Positions 55,228 through 64,000 are shown, numbered from the stretch's first letter. The stretch: DNA of 64,000 bases from JBDIAG01 sp963835085 (GCA_963835085.1 CAWIED010000001.1:1178001-1242000), one strand, 5' to 3'. Notes: generated by a model from the letters alone, not told the origin. A program made the numbers and translations.

Positions 55228-57066
55228 ATGGTTGAGGACGAGCCGCCGTGTGTCGCGGAACCCGGTGCGGGTGGCGAGGCGGCTGCAGATTGGGTGGTGC
55301 CGGGGTGCTCGCTGCCTGAGGGTGGGGGTGGTTCGGTGGTGTCTGAGGTGGTGGCTGGTTTGGGGCAGGTCGCGGCGGGCTTGGATGCGGTGTCGGCGGG
55401 GTTGGACAGGGTTGTGGCTCTGACGGATGGGCAGGTGCGTGACGCGATCGTGGCGGTGGAGGGGTTGGTGGCCCGGGTGGAGGCGGTGCGGTTGCGGCTG
55501 GTGCGGGCCAGTGTGTACCGCGAGCCGGAGGGGCGGGGGCGGGGGCGGGTGACGCGGGCGGTGTTGCAGGATCGGTGTCGGCGGGGGCGGGGGACGGCGC
55601 GGGCTGATCTGGTCGGCGCGGAGGTGACGGATCCGCAGGTCGGGGTGTTGCGTCGGTTCGGGGTGGCTTTGGCGGCGGGTGAGGTGTCGGCTCGGCATTT
55701 GGATGTGGCTCGTCGGGCGGTGCACCGGATCCCGCGGGAACTGCTGGCGGAGCACCGTGTCCAGATTGATGAGGTGTTGACCGGGCATGCGTTGCAGTGG
55801 TCGCCGGAGGTGTGTGCCACGTTGGCTGAGCACTTGGTGGCGGTGTTGGATCCGGACCGGGCGGAGCGGCAGTACGCGGATGCGTGCACGCGGCGGGGGT
55901 TGGCTGTGGGGCGGGACGCGTTCGGGATGACTCTGCTCAAGGGGCAGTTGGACGAAGCGGCAGGGTTGCAGTTTCGTGCGGTGCTCGATCACCTGGTGAA
56001 TACGGGTCGCGGGCGGGTCGACGCTGAGGGTGTGCAGGGTGAGGTGCTGGGGGTGCCGGTCGATACCCGGACGGCGTCGCAGCGTCGGGCGGATGCTTTG
56101 ACCCTGATGGCGCAGTTGGCGGCGGAGCAGTTGGCGTTGATCGTGGGTGAGGATGGGCTGCCTGTGCGGGACGGTGTCGGTGGCCTGATCAACCAACGCC
56201 CCGCTCGTAGCGTGCCGCACGTCAGCATGAGCGTCACGGACCATCAACCCGACCCGCCCGGTCGCGACACGGCGGCGGGTGACCCGGTCGGGCGTGATGC
56301 GGGGGTAGGTGATCCGGCCGGGCGCGACATGGCGGCGGGTGATCCGGTCGGAGGTGATGCGGGGGTAGGTGATCCGGCCAGCCGCTGCGCTGGGGCGGGT
56401 GGTTCGGTCCCGTCGTACGTCGCCGCTGACGGCTCGGGCGCGGCCGCGGGCGTGGGGTCGGGTCTCGATGACAACGCGGTGGCCTGGGGCAGCGCGGACT
56501 GGCGGAGCGGCCCGGCCGGGGCCGAGCGCGCGACGGCCACGGCCCCGTCCGGTGGCGGGTCGGGGAGGGTGTGGTCTGCGGTAGACAGTGCCGGACGACC
56601 GGTCTCGGCGGCGGTGTTGGAACAGTTCGTCTGTGACGCGGTGCTCGACCGGATCACCCGCAACAGGTCGGGGCGGATCCTGTCGATGCACAGCACCGGT
56701 CGGCTGGCGAGCCCCGCACAGACGGCCGCGGTGATCGCCCGCGACGGCGGGTGCGTGTTCCCCGGGTGCGCGGCACCACCCTCAATGTGCGAGGTGCACC
56801 ACGTCCGATTCTGGTCCCGCGGCGGCCCCACCCACACCAACAACCTGGCCCTGCTGTGCTGGCGGCACCACCGCCTGATCCACGAACCCGTCACCCACCC
56901 CGACAACGGCTGGCGACTACGGATGATCGACGGTCTGCCCTGGGCGATCCCACCCGCCTGGCTCGATCCCGCCCAGAAACCACTACGCAACACCCTCCGC
57001 CAAGCCATCAACCGAACCCGACACACCGCACAGCAACTCACCCTCGACTACCCACTCAGGACCTGA
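55228..57066 (+). CDS. DUF222 domain HNH endonuclease (13E12-type)
   Basis: A 612-residue protein of the DUF222-HNH family, related to the mycobacterial REP13E12 proteins; the role is unknown, with nuclease activity presumed. DUF222 spans about residues 35-335 (ARADLVGAEVTDPQVGVLRR, AGLQFRAVLDHLV). Residues 345-470 are a variable Gly/Asp/Ala-rich insert with a 20-residue duplication. The HNH domain near the C-terminus has CVFPGCAAPPSMCEVHHV and LALLCWRHHRLIHEP. Codon choice changes along the gene: G-ending codons dominate the first two thirds, C-ending codons the last. Such genes are often multicopy and recombine. Confidence 0.88.
   Translation: MVEDEPPCVAEPGAGGEAAADWVVPGCSLPEGGGGSVVSEVVAGLGQVAAGLDAVSAGLDRVVALTDGQVRDAIVAVEGLVARVEAVRLRLVRASVYREPEGRGRGRVTRAVLQDRCRRGRGTARADLVGAEVTDPQVGVLRRFGVALAAGEVSARHLDVARRAVHRIPRELLAEHRVQIDEVLTGHALQWSPEVCATLAEHLVAVLDPDRAERQYADACTRRGLAVGRDAFGMTLLKGQLDEAAGLQFRAVLDHLVNTGRGRVDAEGVQGEVLGVPVDTRTASQRRADALTLMAQLAAEQLALIVGEDGLPVRDGVGGLINQRPARSVPHVSMSVTDHQPDPPGRDTAAGDPVGRDAGVGDPAGRDMAAGDPVGGDAGVGDPASRCAGAGGSVPSYVAADGSGAAAGVGSGLDDNAVAWGSADWRSGPAGAERATATAPSGGGSGRVWSAVDSAGRPVSAAVLEQFVCDAVLDRITRNRSGRILSMHSTGRLASPAQTAAVIARDGGCVFPGCAAPPSMCEVHHVRFWSRGGPTHTNNLALLCWRHHRLIHEPVTHPDNGWRLRMIDGLPWAIPPAWLDPAQKPLRNTLRQAINRTRHTAQQLTLDYPLRT
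56260..56379 (+). repeat. 60-bp in-frame tandem duplication inside the HNH gene
   Basis: Two 60-base units (56260-56319, 56320-56379), each made of two related 30-base halves encoding GRD(T/M)AAGDPV and G(R/G)DAGVGDPA. This gives four ten-residue repeats in the linker between DUF222 and HNH. Confidence 0.85.
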
Positions 57067-57175
57067 GACCCGAGACGCACACCCGCTGCACTGACTGCGT
57101 TGCTTCGTGAAACCACAAGTTGCGCAACGGGTTGGCCCTGAAGGCATGCCATCGAGAAGGCCGCAACAGCCTAAG

Positions 57176-58872
57176 CCTCGATCCACCGATGGGCATGGCG
57201 GGGAGTGTGTGATCTTGTTGGGCGGGTTGGGGGCTGTTGGGGCGTGCGGATGCTCCGGGCCTTGCTGTCCGGGATGTTCCATTGTGGTGCTCGGGTCGCG
57301 CAGTGGTGGCTGCTGGGTGGTCAGGTCGTGAGGGCCGGTGGTGGGTCGTTGACGCGGTCGAACATGGTTGTCCAGGCGGTCTGCCAGGGCCATGCGACCG
57401 GGAGGTGCATGGTGATGCGTCGGGCCGAGGATGCGATTCGTGCGGGGATGGTGATGAGCTTGCGGCGCAGGGTGGCGGTGGTCGCTCGTGCGAGGTCGGG
57501 TGCGGCGAGGGTGCCGGCGGCGCGGGTGAGGTTGAACGCGATGACGGCGAGGACCAGCCAGGCGGCGTTGGCGTTGAACGCTGCGGATGGCAGGTGAGCG
57601 AGTGCGGAGCTCTTGAGGTCGGCGTGGACCTGTTCGATGACCGCGTGGTGGCGGTGGGTCGCATCGGCGGTGACGGTGTCGAGGATCTTGGGGTCGGCGG
57701 TGGTGAAGAGGGCGTGGAAGCGCCAGGTGTCGAACAGGGTGTCCTGGCCGGCGGCCTTGTTCCTTTCGGCGTTGAGGTCGGGGATCCGTCGCACGACCAG
57801 CCGACCGGCGACCCGTTCGGACCTCTTGGCCGAGGCGAACGCGGTGAACGGTACTTCGGCGACCTCGGCTCGCGAGATCCACGTGCCGGTGGTTTCGTCG
57901 AGGATGGCGTCGGTGTACTCGATCGTGGTCCACGCGTTCTCGTCGATGGTGGTGATCGCCTTCTTGACTGCGGGGTCCATCCGCACGGTGACCGAGACCG
58001 CGGCACCGCCGGATAGGGCGGCGTGGACGGGTCCGCGGCCGTAGAACGCCGAGTCGGCACGCACCAGCACCAGCCGAGTCTTGCCCAGGATCCTTCGCGT
58101 GGTCTTGACCGCGTCGGCGACCAGCCGCTTCGCGCCCCGTGGCGACCCGGTTGAGCCTTTGCGCAGCCGTTGGGCCACGATCACCGGCGCCGTAGCGGGC
58201 ATGGTGAGTGTGGCCAGCAGCGCGTTGAGCCCGCGGACACCGGAGTAGCCGAACCCGGCGCCCTGCTTGGCATACCCGTGGACCTCGATGATGGTGTCGT
58301 CGACATCGACCAACGCGTATCCCTGGTCAGTGCCTGCGGCAGCGTCGTGGCCGGGTTCTGGCAACAGGCGCGTCAGCGAAGCCAGGGCGATCAGGAACCG
58401 AGAGGCGATCGCGTCGAGTTGGCGGACGTGGCCGAAGGTGAACGAGCGCAGGAACGACCCCAGCGTCGAGGGCGCATAAGCCTTGGCGAAGAGCCGACCC
58501 AGCCCACCGTGGCGCAGCAGGCCCATGTCATCGATCGAGTCCGCGCCGGCGACCATCCCGGCCACCAGCGAGGCGACCTTCAACCCCGGGTTCGCGCCCT
58601 TGTCCGTCGGGACACTGAGGTGCTCATCCGCCAGGTCCCGCAACCCAGCCCGCTCGGCCAGCGCCACCACGGGGAGCAGTCCTGCTGCCGACACGAGATT
58701 CGGATCGTCGAACGCCACCGAGGTTCGACCAAGGGTGTGAGAGAGTCGCATCTTGAAGATGCCCTCCTGACGTTGGGTGATTTGGACCGTCGCAAGTCCC
58801 AAACTCCCAGCCCAGAAGGGCATCTTCGCGTAACGGCACGCCAACACCTCAAAGTCGATCGGTGGATCGAGG
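57176..58872 (-). mobile_element. Complete IS1380-family insertion sequence
   Basis: 1,697 bases bounded by 15-base perfect inverted repeats, CCTCGATCCACCGAT at 57176-57190 and its complement at 58858-58872. It is flanked by a 5-base target duplication CTAAG at 57171-57175 and 58873-58877. It carries one intact transposase. Size, ends and duplication fit IS1380. Intact repeats suggest recent arrival. Confidence 0.88.
57321..58751 (-). CDS. IS1380-type DDE transposase
   Basis: Transposase of 476 residues. It starts MRLSHTLGRTSVAFDDPNLV, and the DDE domain contains TDQGYALVDVDDTIIEVHGY (first Asp), LVLVRADSAFYGRGPVHAAL (second Asp) and HRHHAVIEQVHADLKSSALA (the Glu region), all typical of the IS1380/DDE_Tnp_1 group. 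No frameshift or internal stop is seen, so it may be active. The ATG at 58751 is chosen by homology, leaving 106 bases to the right end of the element. It occupies nearly all of the insertion sequence. Confidence 0.9.
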   Translation of the reverse strand: MRLSHTLGRTSVAFDDPNLVSAAGLLPVVALAERAGLRDLADEHLSVPTDKGANPGLKVASLVAGMVAGADSIDDMGLLRHGGLGRLFAKAYAPSTLGSFLRSFTFGHVRQLDAIASRFLIALASLTRLLPEPGHDAAAGTDQGYALVDVDDTIIEVHGYAKQGAGFGYSGVRGLNALLATLTMPATAPVIVAQRLRKGSTGSPRGAKRLVADAVKTTRRILGKTRLVLVRADSAFYGRGPVHAALSGGAAVSVTVRMDPAVKKAITTIDENAWTTIEYTDAILDETTGTWISRAEVAEVPFTAFASAKRSERVAGRLVVRRIPDLNAERNKAAGQDTLFDTWRFHALFTTADPKILDTVTADATHRHHAVIEQVHADLKSSALAHLPSAAFNANAAWLVLAVIAFNLTRAAGTLAAPDLARATTATLRRKLITIPARIASSARRITMHLPVAWPWQTAWTTMFDRVNDPPPALTT

Positions 58873-60279
58873 CTAAGTGCCCTGGGATCGGGTCGAGAGA
58901 TTGAGTCCGCTGACCCGCAGTGCCGGCATGGCGCTGAGGGTGAAGTAGTCAGACCACTCCCGGCTGAGCGCTGCCTCGGTGCCAGTGCCCGCCTCGACTC
59001 GCGCGAGCAGGTCGACGGGCGAGTCGTTGAACCTGAAGTTCGAGGTCGCGCCCACAACCTCGCCACCGTCCACCACGTACACCCCGTCGCGGGTGAGCCC
59101 GGTGAGCAGCAACGTCACGGGGTCCACCTCGCGGATGTACCAGAGCGACGTGACGAGCAGGCCGTGGTCGGTGCCGGCGATCAGGTCGTCGAGGGTGCCG
59201 GTGGCGCCGTCGAGGCGCAGCACGAGATTGTCCACCTCCGGATGCGGAGCCAGCCCCGCGAGCTCTGCGCTGTATCGGCTCGCGGGCAGTGCGGTGAGGG
59301 TCCCGTCGTCGATCCAGGTGCTTGGCCGCAGGTCGAGACCGTTGTCGAACACCGAGGCGGTGGGCCCCGACGCAGCTGTCATGGAGAACGGGCAGCACTC
59401 GATGCCGGGATAGCCAGGATCCGAGAAGAGCGTGAGCGGGCTGGCGCTCAGCGTCTCGCCCAGCCTCGTCCGGGCACTCGGCTGGTCGACGCTCCCGGAG
59501 CGGGAGAACACGCTGCGACCCTCGGCGGCTGAGCGCGCATCCGCGCTCCAGTACGCACACACCAGCAGATCGGCCACCGAAGACGCCGGCAGGAGCGTGT
59601 CATGCCGCCCCGGTGTGACGTCGAGGGTGCGGGCCTGCCAACCCAGCCGGATGCTGAGCTGAGCGGCCAACGCCACCAGGTCGACGTCGGCCAGGTTTGG
59701 GGTGGTGGCGTTGGCGAAGCTCGAGCGGGTGCGCCCGTGCGACTTTCCTGTGAGATCGACTGTGCCCCGGGGCTGTACGTGCCGGCGGCGGGCTCCGGCG
59801 CTGGTGCCGAGCCAGCTGGTGGTGCTGCACGCGAACGCATAGCCGAAGAGCTCCTGGCCGGCCGTGCGAAACGCGTCGAGCGCCGCTCCCGCCTGCTCGG
59901 CGGTGGTGGCCAGGGCGTCTGGGCCGATCTCGACTGCTGGGTCGGTGAAGTCGGCATCGACGCTGCCGGGCGGCAGCTCGCGGGCGTCTTCGGCGGCGGG
60001 AGCCTTTCGGGCCTGCGCGAGCGCCGAGTCGATCAGCTGGACGATCGCGCTGCCGTCGCTCGTGCGCGTGAGACTAGCCACGCCGATGCCGGCAGGCCCG
60101 CGCACGGCCGTGATGACGCTGACGGTGCGTTGAGTGCTCGTGCCGTTCGTCGTCAGGGTGTTGCAGGCCAACCGGAGATTGACCGTCGAGGAGTCGACCA
60201 CGATGACCGATGTGCTCACGTGGTCGGGCGCGGTGCCGGCACGAGCGAGCCCGATCTCGATGATGTCCGCCGGGTTCAT
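58873..60279 (-). CDS. pmbA: TldE/PmbA family protein (metalloprotease partner)
   Basis: Non-catalytic partner of TldD in the heterodimeric TldD/E peptidase, 468 residues. As expected it lacks the HExxxH motif. Conserved parts include SSFANATTPNLADVDLVALA, LPASSVADLLVCAYWSADAR and the C-terminal LTRDGVYVVDGGEVVGATSN, FRFNDSPVDLLARVE. The ATG at 60279 overlaps the tldD stop by four bases, with GGAGG upstream. The stop codon TAG lies inside the target duplication of the IS1380 element, so the insertion stopped exactly at the gene's end without altering the protein. Confidence 0.9.
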   Translation of the reverse strand: MNPADIIEIGLARAGTAPDHVSTSVIVVDSSTVNLRLACNTLTTNGTSTQRTVSVITAVRGPAGIGVASLTRTSDGSAIVQLIDSALAQARKAPAAEDARELPPGSVDADFTDPAVEIGPDALATTAEQAGAALDAFRTAGQELFGYAFACSTTSWLGTSAGARRRHVQPRGTVDLTGKSHGRTRSSFANATTPNLADVDLVALAAQLSIRLGWQARTLDVTPGRHDTLLPASSVADLLVCAYWSADARSAAEGRSVFSRSGSVDQPSARTRLGETLSASPLTLFSDPGYPGIECCPFSMTAASGPTASVFDNGLDLRPSTWIDDGTLTALPASRYSAELAGLAPHPEVDNLVLRLDGATGTLDDLIAGTDHGLLVTSLWYIREVDPVTLLLTGLTRDGVYVVDGGEVVGATSNFRFNDSPVDLLARVEAGTGTEAALSREWSDYFTLSAMPALRVSGLNLSTRSQGT

Positions 60280-61811
60280 TTGCCTGCCTCCTGCAGCGTG
60301 TTGAGGATGTTGACGCCGCGGAACACCGCAGCCGGGCAGCCGTGGCTCACCGCAGCCACCTGGCCTGGTTGGCCCTTGCCGCAGTTCATCGCCCCGCCGA
60401 GCCGGTACGTCTGAGGGCCGCCGAGATCGCTCATCGAACGCCAGAAGTCCGTGGTGGTCGCCTGGTAGGCAACGTCCTTCACCTGTCCTGCCAGCCGTCC
60501 CGACCGCACCCGGTAGAAGCGCTGACCGGTGAACTGGAAGTTGTAGCGCTGCATATCGATCGACCACGACCGGTCGCCCACCACGTAGAGACCGTCGTCC
60601 ATCCGGTCGAGCAGGCCGGCCTGATCAGGGCCGCCGGCCAGCGGCTGCAGGCTCACGTTGGCCATCCGCTGCATGGCGATGTGGGCCGGGGAGTCGGCGT
60701 AGGCGCAGGCGTTGGATCGACCAGGCGGGCTGCTCAGCTCCTGATCGCGGTTCTGCTGGGCCATCCGCCGGTCGAGCTGATAGCCCACGAGCACGCCGTC
60801 GCGGATCAGGTCCCACGACTGCGCGGCGACGCCCTCGTCGTCGAAGCCGACGCTGGCCAGCCCGTACGGGTCGGTGCGATCTGCCGTGACGTGCATCAGA
60901 TCGCTGCCGTACTGCAACGACCCGAGTTGGTCGAGGGTGGCGAAAGACGTTCCGGCGTAGGCCGCCTCGTAACCGAGCACCCGGTCGAGCTCGGTGGCGT
61001 GACCGATGGATTCGTGGATCGTCAGCCACAGGTTGGTCGGGTCGATGAGCAGGTCGTACCGACCGGCCTGCACCGAAGGGGCCGCAAGCTTCTCGGCCAC
61101 CAGGTCGGGCAGCTCAGCCAGTTCGGCATCCACGTCCCAGCCACCGTGAGCCGGACCTGTGACGTACTCCCAGCCTCTGGCCACCGGCGGCACCAGGCTG
61201 CTCATGGTCTCGACCCCGGCCGCGCCGATCAGCACGACCTCGATGGCCGGTTGCAGTCGCACGCGCTGCTGGGTGAACGACGTGCCCGCCGAATCGGCGT
61301 AGTACTTCTGCTCCTTCACGGCCCGGAACGACACGTCGATGTGACTCACGTTGCCGGACAGCCGTGCCGACCAGTCCGCCAGCAGGGCCGACCACTCGTC
61401 ACTGCCCACCGCGAACGGGTCGATCTCGTAGTTCGAGACCCACATCCGTCCGGCGTAGGTCGGTTCGGCCGCCAACTCGACCGCTTCGCTCGACAGCGGC
61501 CGAGACACCCGGGCGAGGGCGACCGCCTGACGGGCAGCGCTCACGGCGGCCTCTGTCGTCAGGTCGGCGACGGCCGCGAAGCCGAAGGTGCCGTCGACCA
61601 CCACCCGCACCCCGAGGCCGGAGCTGGTGGCGTCGAACGACGACGACTGCCGTCCATCGCGATAGGCCAGCCCCGCATCGCGGAGGCGTTCGATCCGGAG
61701 GTCGACGTGCTGGGCTCCGGCCGCGCGGGCCGCGGCAATGGCCGCATCCGCCAACCCCGCTCGATCGAGGGCGCAAAAGTCTTCGTCAACTGCGGCGGCC
61801 CGGTTCGTCAT
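60276..61811 (-). CDS. tldD: TldD family zinc metallopeptidase
   Basis: Catalytic subunit of the TldD/E peptidase, which trims unfolded peptides and in some bacteria matures modified peptides. The 511-residue protein has the zinc motif HESIGHATELD (His266, His271). TDPYGLASVGFDDEGVAAQS and SNACAYADSPAHIAMQRMAN follow, with VAAVSHGCPAAVFRGVNILN at the end. The ATG at 61811 lies in the divergent region shared with fabG. No ribosomal-peptide precursor gene is visible nearby, so a housekeeping or antidote-type role is more likely. Confidence 0.92.
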   Translation of the reverse strand: MTNRAAAVDEDFCALDRAGLADAAIAAARAAGAQHVDLRIERLRDAGLAYRDGRQSSSFDATSSGLGVRVVVDGTFGFAAVADLTTEAAVSAARQAVALARVSRPLSSEAVELAAEPTYAGRMWVSNYEIDPFAVGSDEWSALLADWSARLSGNVSHIDVSFRAVKEQKYYADSAGTSFTQQRVRLQPAIEVVLIGAAGVETMSSLVPPVARGWEYVTGPAHGGWDVDAELAELPDLVAEKLAAPSVQAGRYDLLIDPTNLWLTIHESIGHATELDRVLGYEAAYAGTSFATLDQLGSLQYGSDLMHVTADRTDPYGLASVGFDDEGVAAQSWDLIRDGVLVGYQLDRRMAQQNRDQELSSPPGRSNACAYADSPAHIAMQRMANVSLQPLAGGPDQAGLLDRMDDGLYVVGDRSWSIDMQRYNFQFTGQRFYRVRSGRLAGQVKDVAYQATTTDFWRSMSDLGGPQTYRLGGAMNCGKGQPGQVAAVSHGCPAAVFRGVNILNTLQEAGK

Positions 61812-61965
61812 GCGTCCATGTCTACCTGTCTATCGGTCCGCAGCGAGCGCTTCGTCCGACTCCAGATCGCTTCCAGCGGCTCCAGTTCGGCACCGGGTCG
61901 ACGCGTGGCGAGACCGGCTGGCGGCACACCACGGCAACGACCGGCCTCGACCACCTAAACCGCGA

Positions 61966-61971
61966 TACGGT
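61966..61971 (+). promoter_or_regulatory. -10 box of the fabG leaderless promoter
   Basis: TACGGT ends seven bases before the ATG at 61979; no ribosome binding site is present. Confidence 0.6.
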
Positions 61972-61978
61972 CGCCCGC

Positions 61979-62698
61979 ATGACCGACCAACCAACTGCTC
62001 GCAGCGTGCTCGTCACTGGCGGAAACCGTGGCATCGGGCGTGCCATCGCCGAGCGACTGGCCGCCGGTGGCGACAAGGTCGCCATCACCTCCCGCTCCGG
62101 TGAAGGGCCCGAGGGCCTGCTCGCGATCAAGTGCGACGTCACCGACAGCGCGGCCGTGGACGCCGCCTTCGAGCAGGCCGAGGCCGCGCACGGCCCGGTG
62201 GAGGTGCTCGTGGCCAACGCCGGCATCACCAAGGACACGTTGTTGCTGCGGATGAGCGACGACGACTTCGACTCCGTCATCGACACGAACCTCACGGGTG
62301 CGTTCCGCTGTGTTCGCCGGGCGGCCAAGTCGATGATGCGGCTGCGTCGCGGACGGGTCGTGCTCATCTCCAGCGTGGTCGGGCTCTACGGCAGCCCGGG
62401 TCAGGTCAACTACGCCGCCAGTAAATCCGGTCTGGTGGGCATGGCCCGCTCACTCACCCGTGAGCTCGGCGGCCGGGGCATCACCGCCAATGTCGTGGCG
62501 CCGGGCTTCATCGACACCGACATGACGGCCGCGCTGCCCGAGGCCACCCGCAAGGCCTACCTTGCCGGCATTCCCGCAAAGCGCTTCGGCGACGTCGCCG
62601 ACATCGCCGAGACGGTCGCGTTCCTCGCCGGTCCTTCAGCCGGCTACATCACCGGGGCCGTGATTCCCGTCGACGGCGGCCTCGGCATGGGCCACTGA
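61979..62698 (+). CDS. fabG: 3-oxoacyl-ACP reductase FabG-type SDR
   Basis: NADPH-dependent reductase of fatty-acid elongation, 239 residues. The cofactor motif is VLVTGGNRGIGRAIAERLA, the Asn of NAGITKDTLLLRM is typical of FabG, and the catalytic set is Ser in VVLISSVVGLYGSPGQ with YAASKSG. The end VIPVDGGLGMGH is standard. It precedes inhA/fabI by 74 bases. The same pair, fabG1-inhA, forms an operon in mycobacteria. The start has a leaderless promoter. Confidence 0.93.
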   Translation: MTDQPTARSVLVTGGNRGIGRAIAERLAAGGDKVAITSRSGEGPEGLLAIKCDVTDSAAVDAAFEQAEAAHGPVEVLVANAGITKDTLLLRMSDDDFDSVIDTNLTGAFRCVRRAAKSMMRLRRGRVVLISSVVGLYGSPGQVNYAASKSGLVGMARSLTRELGGRGITANVVAPGFIDTDMTAALPEATRKAYLAGIPAKRFGDVADIAETVAFLAGPSAGYITGAVIPVDGGLGMGH

Positions 62699-62772
62699 CT
62701 CAGCCGGAATCTCATCCACCTGTCTACCAACAGCACAGCCTTTACTAACAGCACAGCGAAAGGACCTCCACC

Positions 62773-63537
62773 GTGGGCATTCTCGAGGGTAAGACCCTGC
62801 TGGTCACCGGCGTTCTCGTCGACAGCTCGATCGCCTTCCACGTGGCCAAGATCGCCCAGGAGCAGGGCGCCAAGGTGGTGCTGAGCTCGTTCGGCAAGGC
62901 CATGCGGATCACGACGACGATCGCCAAGCGGCTGCCTGAGCCGGTGTTGGGTGTGGTCGAGCTCGACGTCTCCAATCCTGAGCATCTGGCCGCCCTGCCG
63001 GCCGCGATCGGCGAGTACTCCGACCGCATCGACGGAGTGCTGCACTCCATCGGGTTCGCTCCCCAGGGCGCCTTCGACTTCCTCAACGCCACCTGGGACG
63101 ACGTCTCGACGGCGTTGCACGTGTCGGCCTACTCGTTGAAGGCGCTGGTCGTGGGGCTCGGCGAGCGACTGCCCGACGGCGCCTCGATCGTGGGCCTCAC
63201 GTTCGACGCCAGCGTTGCCTGGCCGGTCTACGACTGGATGGGCGTGGCCAAGGCGGCCTTCGAGTCGACCAACCGATACCTGGCCCGCGACCTCGGCAGC
63301 CGGGGTATCCGGTGCAACCTCGTGGCGGCCGGTCCGCTGCGCACCACAGCCGCAAAGTCGATCCCGGGTTTCGCCACCTTCGAAGAGAAGTGGGACTCCC
63401 AGGCCCCGCTCGGCTGGGACGTCAACGACCCGGTACCCACAGCGAAGGCCTGTGCAGCCCTGTTGTCTGACTGGTTCCCCGCGACAACGGCTGAGATCGT
63501 GCACGTGGACGGCGGCGTCCACGCCATGGGGATCTGA
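62773..63537 (+). CDS. fabI: Enoyl-ACP reductase (InhA/FabI)
   Basis: NADH-dependent reductase for the last step of each fatty-acid elongation cycle, 254 residues. It is closer to InhA than to E. coli FabI. MGILEGKTLLVTGVLVDSSI starts the cofactor domain, followed by LHSIGFAPQGAF and the active site YDWMGVAKAAFES with Tyr-x6-Lys. CNLVAAGPLRTTAAKSIPGF covers the substrate loop. GTG start with AAAGG upstream. Placed after fabG, it completes the two reductase steps of the pathway. Confidence 0.95.
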   Translation: MGILEGKTLLVTGVLVDSSIAFHVAKIAQEQGAKVVLSSFGKAMRITTTIAKRLPEPVLGVVELDVSNPEHLAALPAAIGEYSDRIDGVLHSIGFAPQGAFDFLNATWDDVSTALHVSAYSLKALVVGLGERLPDGASIVGLTFDASVAWPVYDWMGVAKAAFESTNRYLARDLGSRGIRCNLVAAGPLRTTAAKSIPGFATFEEKWDSQAPLGWDVNDPVPTAKACAALLSDWFPATTAEIVHVDGGVHAMGI

Positions 63538-63603
63538 TCGACACGCCCTAAGACGCGCCACCACCGGCAACACTGCACGGCATCACTGAAGGGGAGCTGA
63601 CCC

Positions 63604-64000
63604 ATGACGAGCCTCGTCGAACTCCGCCTGCTCGAGGGGCCCAACCTCTACTTCCCGCGGGCTGCCGTGAAGTTGAGCCTCGACGTCGCGGCCATCGAGG
63701 GCGTGCCGGCCGAGGAGGCCAGGCGGATGGCAACGGCGCTGGGAATGCCCAGGGTAGCCCCCGGCGAGCCCGGCACCACGGCCCGAATGTCGTTCGTGCT
63801 CAGGCTGCTTCGGTTCACCGCACGCCGGTTGGCGGCGGCGGCAGGGCTGTCCCGGCTGGCTGTACGGGTGCGTCCGGGCTCGGCACCCGACCAGGCGATT
63901 CTCGCCTTTCCCTGGAAGCATGCCGGCCGCGCGACGGCCTTTGGCAATGCGCTCGTGACAGTGCTCGACGAGGTGCCCGGCTGCGACGCGCTGGCGCTGA
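63604..64000 (+). CDS. Probable Mur-ligase/cyanophycin-synthetase-like protein (3' end outside window)
   Basis: An open frame from ATG 63604 (AAGGGGAG just upstream) runs off the window after about 132 codons. The start VELRLLEGPNLYFPRAAVKL resembles the N-terminal domain of cyanophycin-synthetase-like and related actinobacterial Mur ligase proteins, which begin with RxLxGPN(L/Y). The following region ILAFPWKHAGRATAFGNALV has the helix before the ATP-grasp/Mur domains in that group. The catalytic parts are not visible, so the reaction cannot be assigned. Confidence 0.5.
   Translation, partial: MTSLVELRLLEGPNLYFPRAAVKLSLDVAAIEGVPAEEARRMATALGMPRVAPGEPGTTARMSFVLRLLRFTARRLAAAAGLSRLAVRVRPGSAPDQAILAFPWKHAGRATAFGNALVTVLDEVPGCDALAL

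Noticed and set aside
55211..55228. LexA-like site before the HNH gene (TGTTCTA half-site)
   Set aside because: Only the right half resembles the actinobacterial SOS box; the left half matches poorly, and the bases are explained by the -10 box.

Overview
The window is a gene-dense, very GC-rich stretch of an actinobacterial chromosome. WhiA, RbpA, OpcA, a DevS/DevR-type two-component pair, an actinobacterial VLRF1 protein, DUF3099 and a DUF222-HNH protein all point to Actinomycetota. Gene order and protein style fit Micrococcales near Intrasporangiaceae/Dermatophilaceae best; that placement is inference. CtaA, CtaB and SURF1 imply aerobic respiration with a heme A oxidase. I recognised no rRNA or tRNA gene.

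Layout. 1-5150 (+): end of whiA, then gap-pgk-tpiA, secG and rbpA. 5290-5860 (+): toxin-antitoxin pair with a frameshifted toxin. 5890-12860 (-): tkt-tal-zwf-opcA-pnuC, the pentose phosphate genes with a nicotinamide riboside transporter where pgl often sits. 13257-19229: ctaB, an exonuclease/polymerase, a repeat-rich region with a TetR remnant, a DUF4262 gene, ctaA and doxX. 19374-25037: a SorC-type regulator divergent from glpD-glpF-glpK. 25138-30515: a histidine phosphatase, a CBM48-like protein, a second-type FtsH and an ABC-2 exporter. 30643-37946 (+): sufR-sufB-sufD-sufC-sufS-sufU-sufT and acVLRF1. 38574-43040 (-): bioY, acyl-CoA ligase, thiolase, ecfA, ecfT. 43128-47286: DevS/DevR-like kinase and regulator, and a universal stress protein. 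47393-55094: metallopeptidase, ABC-F ATPase, ABC exporter, SDR, SURF1 and two small proteins. 55228-61811: DUF222-HNH gene, an intact IS1380-type element, pmbA and tldD. 61979-64000 (+): fabG, inhA/fabI and the start of a probable Mur-ligase-like gene.

How it works together. Central carbon metabolism (lower glycolysis, pentose phosphate, glycerol entry through GlpF/GlpK/GlpD) sits with respiratory heme A biogenesis, Fe-S assembly, biotin uptake and fatty-acid reduction. Three regulatory patterns stand out. Three palindromic operators spaced exactly 28 bp lie before glpF, with a related palindrome at the regulator's own promoter. GGAC-N4-GTCC-like boxes lie before the kinase, the response regulator and the stress-protein gene, which looks like a small DosR-type regulon. 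Eleven genes have a TANNNT box 6-7 nt before the start codon, the signature of leaderless transcription.

Four intergenic regions carry two apparently uncharacterised repeat types: hairpins built on TGCCCC/GGGGCA, and 72-73 bp tandem units centred on a GTGCC...GGCAC palindrome. Both types occur in the same order at two distant loci.
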